In this document: positions 36,057 to 45,318 of the stretch, piece by piece | Position numbering within the stretch: the first letter of the stretch is position 1 | How the letters are laid out: the number at the start of each line of letters is the position of its first letter | From: JAUYQR01 sp031415015 | GTDB lineage: Bacteria > Pseudomonadota > Alphaproteobacteria > Rhodobacterales > Rhodobacteraceae | Assembly (NCBI GenBank): GCA_031415015.1 | Contig: JANOQT010000020.1 | Location: forward strand, 40,377-104,376 | Length of the DNA: 64,000 nt | Reading direction: 5' to 3' | Made by a program: the position numbers and the translations under genes | The notes under the pieces: generated by a model | What the model saw: only the letters and a program-made list of their open reading frames with translations | Database searches by the model: none | What the model was told of the DNA's origin: nothing

Positions 36057-37502
36057 CTATCGGTGGTCGGTCTTGAGCTTCTGTTCCAGATACATCGAGT
36101 ACCGGGACATCGAGAAGCAGACGAGGAAGAAGATGGCGCCGACGAAAAGATACGGCTCCCAGTAGATGCCTTTCCAGGCGGTGTCGGATCGCACGATCTT
36201 GGTGATGCCCAGCAGCGGATCGTAAAGGCCGACAAATGCCACCAGCGTGGTGTCCTTGAACAGCCCGATGAACGACGACACGATGCCGGGGATCGAGATC
36301 TTGAGCGCTTGTGGCATGATGATCAGCCGCTGCGCCTGCCAGTAATCCAGCCCCAGCGCATCCGCCGCCTCGTACTGTCCGCGTGGCAGGGCCGCGAGGC
36401 CGCCACGGATCACCTCGGCGATATAGGCGGAGGCGAAGAAGGTGACGAGGATGATCACCCGCAGGATAAGGTCGAAGTTGGAGCGCGGCGGCAGGAAGTA
36501 TTGCAGCAGCAGGCTGGCGGTGAACAGCATCGTGATCAGCGGCACGCCGCGGATGAATTCGATGAAGCCGACCGACAGCGTCTTGACCAGCGGCATGTCG
36601 GATTGCCGCCCCAGCGCCAGCAGGATCCCCATGGGCAGCGACGCCGAGATCGCGGTCACGCCGATGGTGAAGGCCAGAAGGAAGCCGCCAAACTGGTCGC
36701 TGTCGATCGCGTCAAGGCCGACGGGCAGCAGCGCCGCAATGAAGGTCGTGACCGTGGTCTGGATCACCAGCCACCACACGGCGGCCACGACGACGGCGAT
36801 GCCGGCCGCAACGACGACACCGGCGGCGCGCTGAAGGGCCAGCCAGACGCCGGCAAAGATTGCAAAGCCCGCCAGCACGCCGATTGGCCCCCAGACCGAT
36901 CCGCCCCACAGCAGGTAAAAGCCGACGAAGGGAAAGGCTGCGGTCATCCAGACCAGCTTTTTCGGCGCGATCCAGGCGACGGCGGTCAGGGCGACAAAGA
37001 TCGCGGCGGCAAGCAGGATATGCTGACCATCCGTGCCGACGCCCACCAGCGCCAGCACCAGCAGGATGCCGACCACGCCCACCATGATCGCGTTTGCACG
37101 GTTCAGGCCGTAGTAAAGCACCGGTGCCAGCGCCACGAACATCAGCGCAAAGGCAATGGTCGGACGCCAGTACAGCTCGCGCGGATAAAAGCCGTAGATG
37201 AACTGGTTCCAGCGTTCGTTGACCATGGCCCAGCAGGCACCATGAGCCCCCTCGCCCGCGTTGGCCGCAACGATCGCGCGGCATTCCGACAGCGACGTGG
37301 CCTCCCAGACGCCGTTCAGAAGCCAGGGCAGAATCCCCCGGATCAGGAGCACGACGGCCACAAAACCGAGCACGGTCAGCAGGGCGTTCATCGGGGTGGA
37401 GAACAGGTTTTCGCGCAGCCATTTGACCAGACCACGCTCGGTCACCGGCGGGGTCTGCTGCACCAGCATGTCTTGCCGGACATAGGAAAGATCCTGGTTC
37501 AT
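36057..37502 (-). CDS. aapM: AapM/BztC, amino-acid ABC transporter permease
   Basis: Encodes 481 residues, unusually long for a permease because of extra N-terminal membrane segments, as is normal for AapM/BztC. The C-terminal portion carries the permease EAA-type loop (EVIRGGLAALPRGQYEAADA, then LGLDYWQAQRLIIMPQAL). Multiple membrane spans are evident. It sits between aapQ (1-base gap) and aapP. Confidence 0.95.
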   Translation of the reverse strand: MNQDLSYVRQDMLVQQTPPVTERGLVKWLRENLFSTPMNALLTVLGFVAVVLLIRGILPWLLNGVWEATSLSECRAIVAANAGEGAHGACWAMVNERWNQFIYGFYPRELYWRPTIAFALMFVALAPVLYYGLNRANAIMVGVVGILLVLALVGVGTDGQHILLAAAIFVALTAVAWIAPKKLVWMTAAFPFVGFYLLWGGSVWGPIGVLAGFAIFAGVWLALQRAAGVVVAAGIAVVVAAVWWLVIQTTVTTFIAALLPVGLDAIDSDQFGGFLLAFTIGVTAISASLPMGILLALGRQSDMPLVKTLSVGFIEFIRGVPLITMLFTASLLLQYFLPPRSNFDLILRVIILVTFFASAYIAEVIRGGLAALPRGQYEAADALGLDYWQAQRLIIMPQALKISIPGIVSSFIGLFKDTTLVAFVGLYDPLLGITKIVRSDTAWKGIYWEPYLFVGAIFFLVCFSMSRYSMYLEQKLKTDHR

Positions 37503-37503
37503 C

Positions 37504-38805
37504 TCAACGCTCCTTCAGCTTCATCGAAGTGTTGTAGACGTTCATCACCGACGAGATGATCAGGCTGAGGCAAAGGTAGATCAGCATCATCAGCATCATG
37601 CATTCAAGTTCGCGGCCGGTCTGGTTCAGCGTGATGCCGCCCAGCGTGCCTTTGAGGTCAAGGTAGCTGACCGCGATGCCCAGCGTCGTGTTCTTGGTCA
37701 GGTTCAGGTACTGGCTGATCAGCGGCGGGATGATCACGCGCAAGGCTTGCGGCAGGATCACAAGATTCATCGTGCGGCCGGGGCGCAGGCCAAGGGCATA
37801 GGCAGCCTCGGACTGGCCGCGGCTGATCGCTAGGATGCCGCCACGCACCGCCTCGGCAATGTAGGACCCGGTGTAAAGCGACAGCGCGATCAGCAGCGCG
37901 GTAAAGCTGTGGGGGACCGTGATGCCACCGATGAAGTTGAAGCCTTTGGAGACGCCGTTTTCGCCGGTTGCAAAGCCGGGGATTTCCCAGTGCAGACCCA
38001 TGGCAACCAACAGGGCAACGGTCGGGATGATCAGGATGGCCAGCGATTTCCACCAGGTGACCGGGCGGACGCCGGTCGCTTCCTGCACCGCCTTGGCGCG
38101 ACGCCGCAGGCCCGCATTGACCCAGATCGACGCGGCCAGCAGCGCGATGGTTGCCAGTACGGACAGGTTGATCGGAATGCCGCCGACGGTGAAGCCGCCC
38201 AGCGGGCGGGTCAGCAGCGGTGCGGGCACGTTCGAGCCGCGGTTGGTAATGGCCACCGTATCAAAGAAGGTCATCGACGCGGCGGGGCTGCCGCCCGAAT
38301 CGACTATTTCCTGGGTGACCTTGAAGTCCTTCACCTCGGGCATTGCTTCGGAAAAGATGGTGAACGCGAGGATGATCCACAACAGCAGGGGGACGTTGCG
38401 GAACGTCTCGACGTAGACGGTCATCAGACGGCTGACGAGCCAGTTCTTCGACAGGCGCAGCACCCCGGCGAAGACGCCGATCACGGTGGCAAGGATACAG
38501 CCAAGGAACGCAACGGCCAGAGTGTTCAGAAGCCCGACCAGAAGCGCGCGGAAGTGCGTGCTGTCGTTGGTGTAGGGGATCAGTTGTTGGTCAATGTCAT
38601 AACCGGCCCGGTTCCAAAGGAAGTTGAAACTGATGTCCTTGTCCTTGGCGGCCAGGTTCTGGATCGTGTTGTTGGTCAGCCACAACAGAAATGCCAGAAA
38701 CAACAGCAGCACGATCAGCTGAATCGTGTAGCTGCGGTACCGCGTGTCGTAGATGAGCTGAGAAAGCCGAAAGGATTCTTTCGGCGCTTCGACTGCAAGC
38801 GTCAT
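37504..38805 (-). CDS. aapQ: AapQ/BztB, amino-acid ABC transporter permease
   Basis: Encodes 433 residues with a long periplasmic segment between the first and second spans, typical of AapQ/BztB. The EAA loop is AEAVRGGILAISRGQSEAAY, then LGLRPGRTMNLVILPQALR. It pairs with AapM in the membrane. It is separated from aapJ by 124 bases containing a strong hairpin, which would let the binding protein be made in excess. Confidence 0.95.
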   Translation of the reverse strand: MTLAVEAPKESFRLSQLIYDTRYRSYTIQLIVLLLFLAFLLWLTNNTIQNLAAKDKDISFNFLWNRAGYDIDQQLIPYTNDSTHFRALLVGLLNTLAVAFLGCILATVIGVFAGVLRLSKNWLVSRLMTVYVETFRNVPLLLWIILAFTIFSEAMPEVKDFKVTQEIVDSGGSPAASMTFFDTVAITNRGSNVPAPLLTRPLGGFTVGGIPINLSVLATIALLAASIWVNAGLRRRAKAVQEATGVRPVTWWKSLAILIIPTVALLVAMGLHWEIPGFATGENGVSKGFNFIGGITVPHSFTALLIALSLYTGSYIAEAVRGGILAISRGQSEAAYALGLRPGRTMNLVILPQALRVIIPPLISQYLNLTKNTTLGIAVSYLDLKGTLGGITLNQTGRELECMMLMMLIYLCLSLIISSVMNVYNTSMKLKER

Positions 38806-38890
38806 TCATACCCCCTGTGATGACCGGTCTGCCGTCTTTGCGGCTGATGCTGTGGGCGGGGCCCGCGCGATCCGGTCCTGTCATTCGAAA

Positions 38891-38916
38891 ACGGGCGCAG
38901 CTTTCGCTGCGCCCGT
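38891..38916 (-). terminator. Intra-operon hairpin between aapJ and aapQ
   Basis: A perfect 11-bp stem (ACGGGCGCAGC / GCTGCGCCCGT) with a TTTC loop, just after the aapJ stop and without a T-tract. It is of the type that stabilises the 3' end of binding-protein mRNA or attenuates read-through to the permeases. Confidence 0.65.
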
Positions 38917-38929
38917 GACGTTGGAGAGA

Positions 38930-39946
38930 TCAGCGAACCGGCGGTGCGTACTGCAGGCCACCCTGGGTCCACAGCGCGTTCAGACCGCGTGCCAGACCGA
39001 TCGGCGTGGAGGCACCGATGTTTGCTTCAAAGACTTCGCCATAGTTGCCGACGGCTTTGATCGCATTCACCGCCCACATGTTGTCGAGGCCCATCATCAC
39101 GCCCATGTCGCCTTCAGCGCCAAAGAGACGCTTCACTTCCGGGTCGGTCGTCGATGACAGCACCGAATCGATGTTGGCTTTGGTGATGCCTTTTTCTTCG
39201 GCGATGACCATCGCGAAGTAGGTCCAGCGCACTACGTCGCCCCAGTTGTTATCGCCATGGCGAACGACCGGGCCAAGCGGCTCTTTCGAGATGATTTCCG
39301 GCAGGATAACGTGGTTGGCAGGATCCGCCATACCAGCACGGGTCGAGGCAAGCCCCGAAGCGTCGGTGGTGAAGGCATCGCAGGTACCGGCTTCGTACTG
39401 GCGCTGAGCTTCTGCGTCGTCAGCAACGGTCACCGGAGTGTAGGTGATGTTGTTGGTCTTGAAGAAGTCGGCAAGGTTCAGTTCGGTGGTGGTGCCGGTC
39501 TGGATGCAGACTGTCGCGCCATCAAGCTCCTTGGCGGAAGACACGCCGAGGTCTTTGTTCACCATGAAGCCCTGGCCGTCGTAGTAGTTGACGGCAACGA
39601 AATCGAGCTTCAGGTCGTTGTCACGGCTGTAGGTCCAGGTGGAGTTGCGGACCAGAACGTCGACTTCGCCCGAAGCCAGCGCGGTGAAGCGGGTCTCGCT
39701 CGTCGTCGGCACGAACTTCACTTTCATCGGGTCGCCGAAGATCGCAGCCGCAAGCGCGCGGCACAGATCCACGTCAAAACCGGTCCAGACGTTGTTTGCG
39801 TCAGGCGCGCCGAAACCGGTGAGGCCGGTGTTCGAGCCGCAGATCAGCTCGCCACGTGCCTTCACGTCATCGAGCGTACCGGCAGCAGCCAGGCCCGAAA
39901 CCAACGCGGTTGCAGCGAGCGTGCCGAAGAAAACGGATTTTGTCAT
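38930..39946 (-). CDS. aapJ: AapJ/BztA, periplasmic amino-acid-binding protein
   Basis: Encodes 338 residues. A signal peptide covers about residues 1-22 (SVFFGTLAATALVSGLAAAG), followed by a type 3 solute-binding domain (VKARGELICGSNTGLTGFGA, VWTGFDVDLCRALAAAIFGD). It captures L-amino acids in the periplasm for AapQMP. First gene of the operon; an AGGAAGAGG stretch provides the ribosome site. Specificity (acidic/amide or general) is not decided by sequence. Confidence 0.95.
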   Translation of the reverse strand: MTKSVFFGTLAATALVSGLAAAGTLDDVKARGELICGSNTGLTGFGAPDANNVWTGFDVDLCRALAAAIFGDPMKVKFVPTTSETRFTALASGEVDVLVRNSTWTYSRDNDLKLDFVAVNYYDGQGFMVNKDLGVSSAKELDGATVCIQTGTTTELNLADFFKTNNITYTPVTVADDAEAQRQYEAGTCDAFTTDASGLASTRAGMADPANHVILPEIISKEPLGPVVRHGDNNWGDVVRWTYFAMVIAEEKGITKANIDSVLSSTTDPEVKRLFGAEGDMGVMMGLDNMWAVNAIKAVGNYGEVFEANIGASTPIGLARGLNALWTQGGLQYAPPVR

Positions 39947-39967
39947 TCTTACCTCTTCCTGAGTTTA

Positions 39968-39995
39968 CCGTCCTTCCTGGACGGCGTTTTTTTGG
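39968..39995 (+). promoter_or_regulatory. Hairpin in the aapJ leader, terminator-shaped on plus strand
   Basis: CCGTCC and GGACGG enclose a short loop and are followed by CG and a run of T on the plus strand. No plus-strand gene ends here, so the structure more likely acts in the aapJ 5' leader, where it lies close to the ribosome site, or stops antisense transcripts. Confidence 0.4.
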
Positions 39996-40185
39996 TGCCC
40001 CACGATTTCCCGTGAGGGCGCTACTGTTGAAGGTGAGCCTCTTCCCAGTAGCGCGCATTTTCGGCGAAACCGGTTTGCAAGGTCAAGCGGGTGACCCCAC
40101 AAACAGGAAAATCGCGCAGTTTCTTTGCCTCAGCCAAGCACATCAGCCTTCTGTTCGGCCTTTGCCCAGAGATTGAGCAATCTTG

Positions 40186-40893
40186 TTACCCACACAATCC
40201 AAAGAATCGGTCCGCCAGCAGGAACGCGGCATGCTTGAGGGCGGTCAGTTCGGCGGCCTCTTCATCCACGCCCCACCGTTCAGACTGCCAGGTTTCGTCG
40301 GTCCGCGACAGAGCCCAGGCCGTTTCCGCGTCAAGGTGGCCCTCGGTCACAGCCAGCGCGAGGATCAGCGAGCCGGAGAGCGCCACGAGGTCATGAAAGG
40401 CCGCAAGCTGGAACGGAGTCTGTGCCGCCACGCGGGCGGTCAGCGCATCAAGGCTGGCGGGATCTTGCGGGATGTGCATCACGCCGGTGGCGGTCTGCAG
40501 GGGAGCAGCGAGAGTCATGGCTGCCCAATGAAACAGCGGGTCCCAGGCGGCGGTCTGGCGGGTGACCAGAGGCTCAGGCTCCGGCGCGCGGTAGCATAGA
40601 AGATCAGAGCCGCCATAGGCCGCGATCATCGCCACCACTTCGTCAAACTGGGGGGCGACCTTGTCAATCGCGGAATTGGCGGTGCGGGTGAAGGGCATCG
40701 TGGCAGGCGTCACAAGGCCGGTCTGGGCGTCCCATTCCGCAGCGATGGCTTGGGCCAGTGCCAGTGTCGGCAGAACCAGCGGGGCCTTCGCGGGCGTGCG
40801 GACCGGGCGCGTGTCAAGATAGACGGTAAAGCCACCGTCGCAGGGTTCGGCGCTGGCCTTCGACCAGAACCGTTTCGCGGCCCAGCCGGTCAT
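40186..40893 (-). CDS. ATP12-family chaperone
   Basis: Encodes 235 residues of the ATP12 family (KRFWSKASAEPCDGGFTVYL at the start, GVDEEAAELTALKHAAFLLAD near the end). Mitochondrial Atp12 is an assembly factor for the F1-ATPase alpha subunit; alphaproteobacterial members are thought to act likewise. It follows an RluC-type pseudouridine synthase by 10 bases and crcB further upstream, probably as one transcript. Confidence 0.92.
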   Translation of the reverse strand: MTGWAAKRFWSKASAEPCDGGFTVYLDTRPVRTPAKAPLVLPTLALAQAIAAEWDAQTGLVTPATMPFTRTANSAIDKVAPQFDEVVAMIAAYGGSDLLCYRAPEPEPLVTRQTAAWDPLFHWAAMTLAAPLQTATGVMHIPQDPASLDALTARVAAQTPFQLAAFHDLVALSGSLILALAVTEGHLDAETAWALSRTDETWQSERWGVDEEAAELTALKHAAFLLADRFFGLCG

Positions 40894-40903
40894 CTGACCT
40901 GCC

Positions 40904-41950
40904 TCATCGTATAGCCTCGAACGGGTCGGCGGGAACGTCGCCTTCCTTCCAGTCCATCAGCTTCCAGGTGCGCACCATGTGTTCGGGCAAGGGGGCCTCG
41001 AAGGTCAGCATCTTCTTGGTGATCGGGTGTTCGATGGTCAGCGAGCGGGCATGCAGGTGCAGCTTTTTCGACAGATCGCCGCCGATGGACGCGCCCCAGC
41101 CGTCCCCGGCGTTTTCCTGCTCAGAGCCGCCGTATTTACCGTCGCCAAGGATAGGGTGGCCGATTTCGGCCATGTGGGCACGCAGCTGGTGGGTGCGGCC
41201 TGTCACCGGCTCCAACGCCATCCAGCTGAGGCGCGCGCCAAGGAACCACAGGGTGAAATAGTCAGTCTGGGCGCGTTTCGCCTCGGGGTGTTCGGCGATC
41301 TTGGCGGGATGGACGCAGACCATCTTTTCGCCCTCGCCGCCGCGCCCCCGGCCCGGTGCCTTCATCAGTGCAAACTTGATCGAGCCCTGACGGGGGTGGG
41401 GAACACCAGCGACCACGGCCCAATAGATCTTGCGCGCCGCACGGTGGCGCAGCGCTTCGCTGAGCGCGCGGGCAACACGGTCGGTGCGGGCCAGCATCAG
41501 CAGGCCCGAGGTGTCCTTGTCCAGCCGGTGCACCAGTTTCGGGCGGTCCTTGAAGCCGAACTTCAGCGCCTCGGTCAGACCATCCACATGGCGGTCGCCC
41601 TGGCCGGAGCCACCTTGCGACGGCAGGCCCGGCGGTTTGTTCAGGATGATGATATGCTCATCCTTCCACAGGACGGCAGCCTGGATCATCTTGGTGTCGG
41701 CGGCACTGACGCCGCCATCACGCGGACGGCTGGGGGCCTCGGCATCCGGCAGAGGGGGCACGCGGACGGTCTGGCCGGGCAGCACGCGGTCGGAGGCCTT
41801 GACGCGGGCACTGTCGACGCGGACCTGACCGGTGCGGCACATCTTTTCGACCGCGCCCTGGGTGAGCTGCGGAAAGCGGCGCTTGAACCACTTGTCCAGC
41901 CGCTGTTCGCCTTCGTCTTCGGATACGGTCAGGAGTTTGACGCCGCTCAT
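40904..41950 (-). CDS. RluC-type 23S rRNA pseudouridine synthase
   Basis: Encodes 348 residues: N-terminal S4 RNA-binding domain (EQRLDKWFKRRFPQLTQGAV), then an RsuA/RluC/D catalytic domain with the Asp in HRLDKDTSGLL and the GRTHQLRAHM motif. Probably modifies 23S rRNA uridines (RluC or RluD position not decidable). ATG at 41950 overlaps the crcB stop by 4 bases; the frame open to 42055 is a shadow of crcB. Confidence 0.92.
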   Translation of the reverse strand: MSGVKLLTVSEDEGEQRLDKWFKRRFPQLTQGAVEKMCRTGQVRVDSARVKASDRVLPGQTVRVPPLPDAEAPSRPRDGGVSAADTKMIQAAVLWKDEHIIILNKPPGLPSQGGSGQGDRHVDGLTEALKFGFKDRPKLVHRLDKDTSGLLMLARTDRVARALSEALRHRAARKIYWAVVAGVPHPRQGSIKFALMKAPGRGRGGEGEKMVCVHPAKIAEHPEAKRAQTDYFTLWFLGARLSWMALEPVTGRTHQLRAHMAEIGHPILGDGKYGGSEQENAGDGWGASIGGDLSKKLHLHARSLTIEHPITKKMLTFEAPLPEHMVRTWKLMDWKEGDVPADPFEAIR

Positions 41951-42297
41951 GCGAGACCTCGGGCAAGGGCCGCGCCAAGGGCGACTGCGGCAAGGGACAG
42001 GATGACCGATCCGGCGGTATAGGCCAGCGCGGCGGTGGTCTGCCCCGCTGTCCACAGTTTCAGCGCATCCAGGGAGAAGGCAGAAAAGGTGGTGAAGCCG
42101 CCCAGAACCCCCGCCATCAGCAAGGGCGACAGGCCCGGCCGGTCGGCAAGGGTGACGAACAGCACGCCCATGGCAAAGCTGCCGATGACGTTAATGGCGG
42201 CTGTGGCCCACGGTGCGCCAAAAGCCTGCACCGCACCGTAGCGCAGCACCGAGCCGATGGCCCCGCCAAGGGCGACCTGAAGGAATGTGGTGATCAT
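41947..42297 (-). CDS. crcB: CrcB/Fluc fluoride channel
   Basis: Encodes 116 residues with four membrane spans. Family motifs visible: GGAIGSVLRYG, NVIGSFAMG and GGFTTFSAFSLD. Fluc channels are dual-topology dimers that export fluoride. ATG at 42297 gives the normal length; the open frame to 42366 is not needed. No fluoride riboswitch is recognised in the short upstream gap. Confidence 0.95.
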   Translation of the reverse strand: MITTFLQVALGGAIGSVLRYGAVQAFGAPWATAAINVIGSFAMGVLFVTLADRPGLSPLLMAGVLGGFTTFSAFSLDALKLWTAGQTTAALAYTAGSVILSLAAVALGAALARGLA

Positions 42298-42364
42298 CAG
42301 GGTTCCTTGACCGCAGTGGCGGCGCTTGTCAATTATGCCGCAGCGCACGAAAGGTCGGGCGGGC

Positions 42365-43255
42365 ATGCTTTTCGGGGCTTTGGGCTTTTCCTACGCGGGG
42401 TTTGACAACACGGCCCGCGCAATGACCGCGCGCGGGGCGGTGTCGTGCAATCTGGGCGACAACATGCAGTCGCTGGCCGTCCGCCACCTGTATGGGCAAC
42501 TGGGAGTACCGGAGGCGCGGATCGTGCGGATCGACCGCGACACGATCAGCACTTATGACGGCCGGCCGGTGGTGCTGCCGATGAATGGCTGTTTCTATCA
42601 GCGCAACTTGCCCCTACCGCCCCAGATCACCCCTGTGTTCATCGGCTTTCAGGCGCGGGCTGGCACGATCCGGGCGCACCGCGACTGGCTGGCGGGTCAT
42701 GCGCCCATCGGGTGCCGCGACACCGCCACCGCCGATCTGCTGCGCGCCGAGGGGATCGAAGCCGAGGTGACCGGGTGTCTTACCCTCAGCCTGCCGGGGC
42801 GGGAGCCCGGGCCACGGCGTCAGGTCCTGATTGTGCAGGGCAGCGGTCCGGGGGCCTTGCCGGGACTGGCCCTGCGCCATGTGCCGAAACGGTTGCTGGC
42901 CCGCGCGCGGTTCATCTTTCAGCGTCGCGAAGTGACAGAGCATCCCCTGTCACCAGCCACGATGGCGCAGCATGACCGGATCGCGGCGGCGCTTTTGCAG
43001 GATTACCACGCGGACGCCGCTTTGGTGGTGACACCGCTGCACCATGTGGCCGCGCCCTGCATTGCGGCGGGCATCCCGGTGGTGGTGGTGCGCAATGAAT
43101 GGGACGACCGGTTCAGTTTCCTGTCCGATCTGACGCCGATCCACCTGAACCCCGATTTCGCGGCGGTGGATTGGTCCCCCGCGCCGGTGGACGTGACGGA
43201 CATCAAGGCAGCACAACTGGCACGGTTCACCGCAGCGGTGGAACGCTGGCTTTGA
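42365..43255 (+). CDS. Polysaccharide pyruvyl transferase-like protein
   Basis: About 296 residues from the ATG at 42365 (AAAGG upstream); ATG 42335 or TTG 42326 are possible. The fold resembles the polysaccharide pyruvyl transferase family: CNLGDNMQSLAVRHLYGQLG near the start, GCRDTATADLL in the middle and TPLHHVAAPCIAAGIPVV near the end. Such proteins add pyruvyl ketals to surface sugars. No glycan genes are nearby, so the role is uncertain. Divergent from crcB. Confidence 0.75.
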   Translation: MLFGALGFSYAGFDNTARAMTARGAVSCNLGDNMQSLAVRHLYGQLGVPEARIVRIDRDTISTYDGRPVVLPMNGCFYQRNLPLPPQITPVFIGFQARAGTIRAHRDWLAGHAPIGCRDTATADLLRAEGIEAEVTGCLTLSLPGREPGPRRQVLIVQGSGPGALPGLALRHVPKRLLARARFIFQRREVTEHPLSPATMAQHDRIAAALLQDYHADAALVVTPLHHVAAPCIAAGIPVVVVRNEWDDRFSFLSDLTPIHLNPDFAAVDWSPAPVDVTDIKAAQLARFTAAVERWL

Positions 43256-43262
43256 CCGCCCC

Positions 43263-44570
43263 CTATTTGCCTTGCCGCTTGCCGCGCAGCTTGACGAAGT
43301 AGTCGAGGCGCTTTTTCAACTCGCGTTCAAACCCGCGTTCGGGGGGCAGGTAATAGACCGGGCGCTTCATGCCATCGGGAAAGTAATCCTGCCCCGAAAA
43401 GCCGTCTTCGGCGTCGTGGTCATAAGCGTACCCGGTGCCATAGCCGATATCCTTCATCAGCTTGGTGGGCGCGTTGCGGATGTGCAGCGGCGGCGGCTGG
43501 CTGCCGGTTTCGCGGGCCGCATTGCGGGCGGCCTTGTAGGCGACATAGACCGCGTTCGATTTCGGCGCGAGCGCGAGGTAGACCAGCGCCTGTGCCAACG
43601 CCAGTTCCCCTTCGGGGCTGCCCAGCCGTTCATAGGTCTGCCAGCCCTCAAGACAGATCGCCTGCGCCTGCGGGTCTGCCAGACCGATATCCTCCACCGC
43701 CATCCGGGTGATCCGGCGGGCGAGGAAACGGGGGTCTTCGCCGCCTTCCAGCATCCGCGCGAACCAGTAAAGGGCGGCGTCGGGGTCTGATCCGCGGACC
43801 GATTTGTGCAGGGCGGAGATCAGGTTGTAATGTTCCTCGCCCGATTTGTCGTATTTCGCAGCGCGGCGCATCAGGCGCGTGGACAACTGGTCACGGGTCA
43901 GGGTGCCGTCGGTTTTCCACGCAGCGACCTGCTCGATCAGGTTCAACAGCGCGCGACCGTCGCCGTCGGCCATCTCCAAAAGCGCCTCGCGGGCTTCGCC
44001 TTTCAGCGGCAGCGCGCGGCCAAGGTCACGCTCGGCGCGTTGGGCAAGGCGTTCAAGGTCAGTGAGGGTCAGCCGTTCGAGGATGATCACCTGCGACCGG
44101 CTGAGCAGGGCTGCGTTCAGCTCAAAACTGGGGTTTTCGGTGGTGGCCCCGACCAGAAGGATGGTGCCGTCTTCCATATAGGGCAGAAAACCGTCCTGCT
44201 GGGCTTTGTTGAAGCGGTGAATCTCGTCGACGAACAGCAACGTGCCCTGCCCGTTCTGGCGGCGGATCTTGGCGGATTCAAACACCTTGCGAAGGTCTGG
44301 CACGCCGGTGAAGATCGCGGAGATCTGGACAAAGGCAAGGTCGGTCTCATCGGCCAGAAGCCGCGCGATGGTGGTCTTTCCCACGCCGGGCGGACCCCAG
44401 AAGATCACCGAGGACAGGCTTTTCGCCACCAGCATCGCGCCCAGCGGGCCTTCGGGCGACAGCACCTTTTCCTGACCGATCACCTCGGACAGGCTGCGCG
44501 GGCGCAGCCGGTCGGCCAGGGGGCGCGGGCCGGTCTGCGGGGCGGAAGGGGTATCGAAAAGATCAGCCAT
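43263..44570 (-). CDS. rarA: RarA/MgsA, replication-associated recombination ATPase
   Basis: Encodes 435 residues of a clamp-loader-like AAA+ ATPase: Walker A GPPGVGKTT near residue 59, Walker B LLFVDEIHRF, sensor LVGATTENPSF. The C-terminal part forms the tetramerisation domain. RarA acts at stalled replication forks. Full-length and convergent with the pyruvyl transferase-like gene. Confidence 0.96.
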   Translation of the reverse strand: MADLFDTPSAPQTGPRPLADRLRPRSLSEVIGQEKVLSPEGPLGAMLVAKSLSSVIFWGPPGVGKTTIARLLADETDLAFVQISAIFTGVPDLRKVFESAKIRRQNGQGTLLFVDEIHRFNKAQQDGFLPYMEDGTILLVGATTENPSFELNAALLSRSQVIILERLTLTDLERLAQRAERDLGRALPLKGEAREALLEMADGDGRALLNLIEQVAAWKTDGTLTRDQLSTRLMRRAAKYDKSGEEHYNLISALHKSVRGSDPDAALYWFARMLEGGEDPRFLARRITRMAVEDIGLADPQAQAICLEGWQTYERLGSPEGELALAQALVYLALAPKSNAVYVAYKAARNAARETGSQPPPLHIRNAPTKLMKDIGYGTGYAYDHDAEDGFSGQDYFPDGMKRPVYYLPPERGFERELKKRLDYFVKLRGKRQGK

Positions 44571-44632
44571 GGCGGCAGTCTAGGCGGGCTTTGCGCCAAG
44601 AGGAAGCGGCAGGCGCAACGACCCTGTCCCCC

Positions 44633-44658
44633 GCCGCCCCGGTTGCGACCGGGGCGGC
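44633..44658 (-). terminator. Hairpin after the downstream luxI
   Basis: An 11-bp stem, GCCGCCCCGGT / ACCGGGGCGGC, with a TGCG loop, 20 bases past the luxI stop. No T-tract, so a factor-independent stop is uncertain. Confidence 0.45.
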
Positions 44659-44677
44659 GCGGCAAGGGGGTATGCGG

Positions 44678-45268
44678 CTAGTGGAGGTTCTGCGAGAAAT
44701 CCATCAGCACGACCTGATTTTCGATCCCATCGATCGTCAGCACCGGCCCCATCGCCTTCATCTTGACCCCCACCCGGTCGGCCCAACGCGGCCAGGTGGC
44801 GCTGAGCAGCGTCAGGCAATGGGTGGCCCCCAGACTGCGGACGGTGTCGCCCAGTTGCTGGATCAGTTGGGTATGGACCCGGCGACGGATTGCGGCGGGG
44901 ACCTCATGGCTGACGAACAGCCGCGAGCTTTCCCAGATATGATCGGCGATGGGAGCCGCATCGTGCAGCAAACTGGCGGGGATCGTCTCCAGCAGCCCGC
45001 GCTGTGCATCGCGGATCATGTAGGTGTAGATGCCGCAATGCGTGGTGGTGGGAGTCAGCCGGTTGCCGGCCAGCACATTGCCCGCCTCGTCATGCACGAC
45101 AACCCAGCGGCTGGCGGGCGTGTCGTACTGGTCATATTCCATGCCCATCGCCTCGGGCAGTTTCCATTTGTTGTGGACGATGAACAGCTCACGCCGGGCG
45201 CGAAGCATATTCGCGAAAAGCTCTCCGTGGTTGTGCATGTTGGCAAAAGACAACGTCGTGGTCTGCAT
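44678..45268 (-). CDS. LuxI-family acyl-homoserine lactone synthase (copy 1)
   Basis: Encodes 196 residues, an autoinducer synthase making an acyl-homoserine lactone from SAM and an acyl donor. Conserved positions are visible: RARRELF near 24-30, MEYDQYD near 43-49, and GIYTYMIRDAQRGLLETIP with WESSRLFVS. AGGAGG precedes the ATG. It is closely similar to the gene at 46040-46627 (shared HNHGELFANM, DQYDTPASRWV, MIRDAQRGLLETIP) but has diverged in the C-terminal third, the part that tends to set acyl-chain choice. It lies 50 bases after a luxR gene. Confidence 0.93.
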   Translation of the reverse strand: MQTTTLSFANMHNHGELFANMLRARRELFIVHNKWKLPEAMGMEYDQYDTPASRWVVVHDEAGNVLAGNRLTPTTTHCGIYTYMIRDAQRGLLETIPASLLHDAAPIADHIWESSRLFVSHEVPAAIRRRVHTQLIQQLGDTVRSLGATHCLTLLSATWPRWADRVGVKMKAMGPVLTIDGIENQVVLMDFSQNLH

Positions 45269-45318
45269 AGGGTCCTCCTGCAGGGTTGATGAAGTTCGTT
45301 ACCTTGCAGGGCACGCCG

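Noticed and set aside
35928..37559. 543-codon open frame on the plus strand
   Set aside because: Antisense shadow of aapM; composition is dominated by Asp, Gln, Arg and His, and the minus-strand product is an intact permease.
42298..42334. Possible fluoride riboswitch ahead of crcB
   Set aside because: The gap is short and no conserved pseudoknot pattern of the fluoride aptamer could be found.
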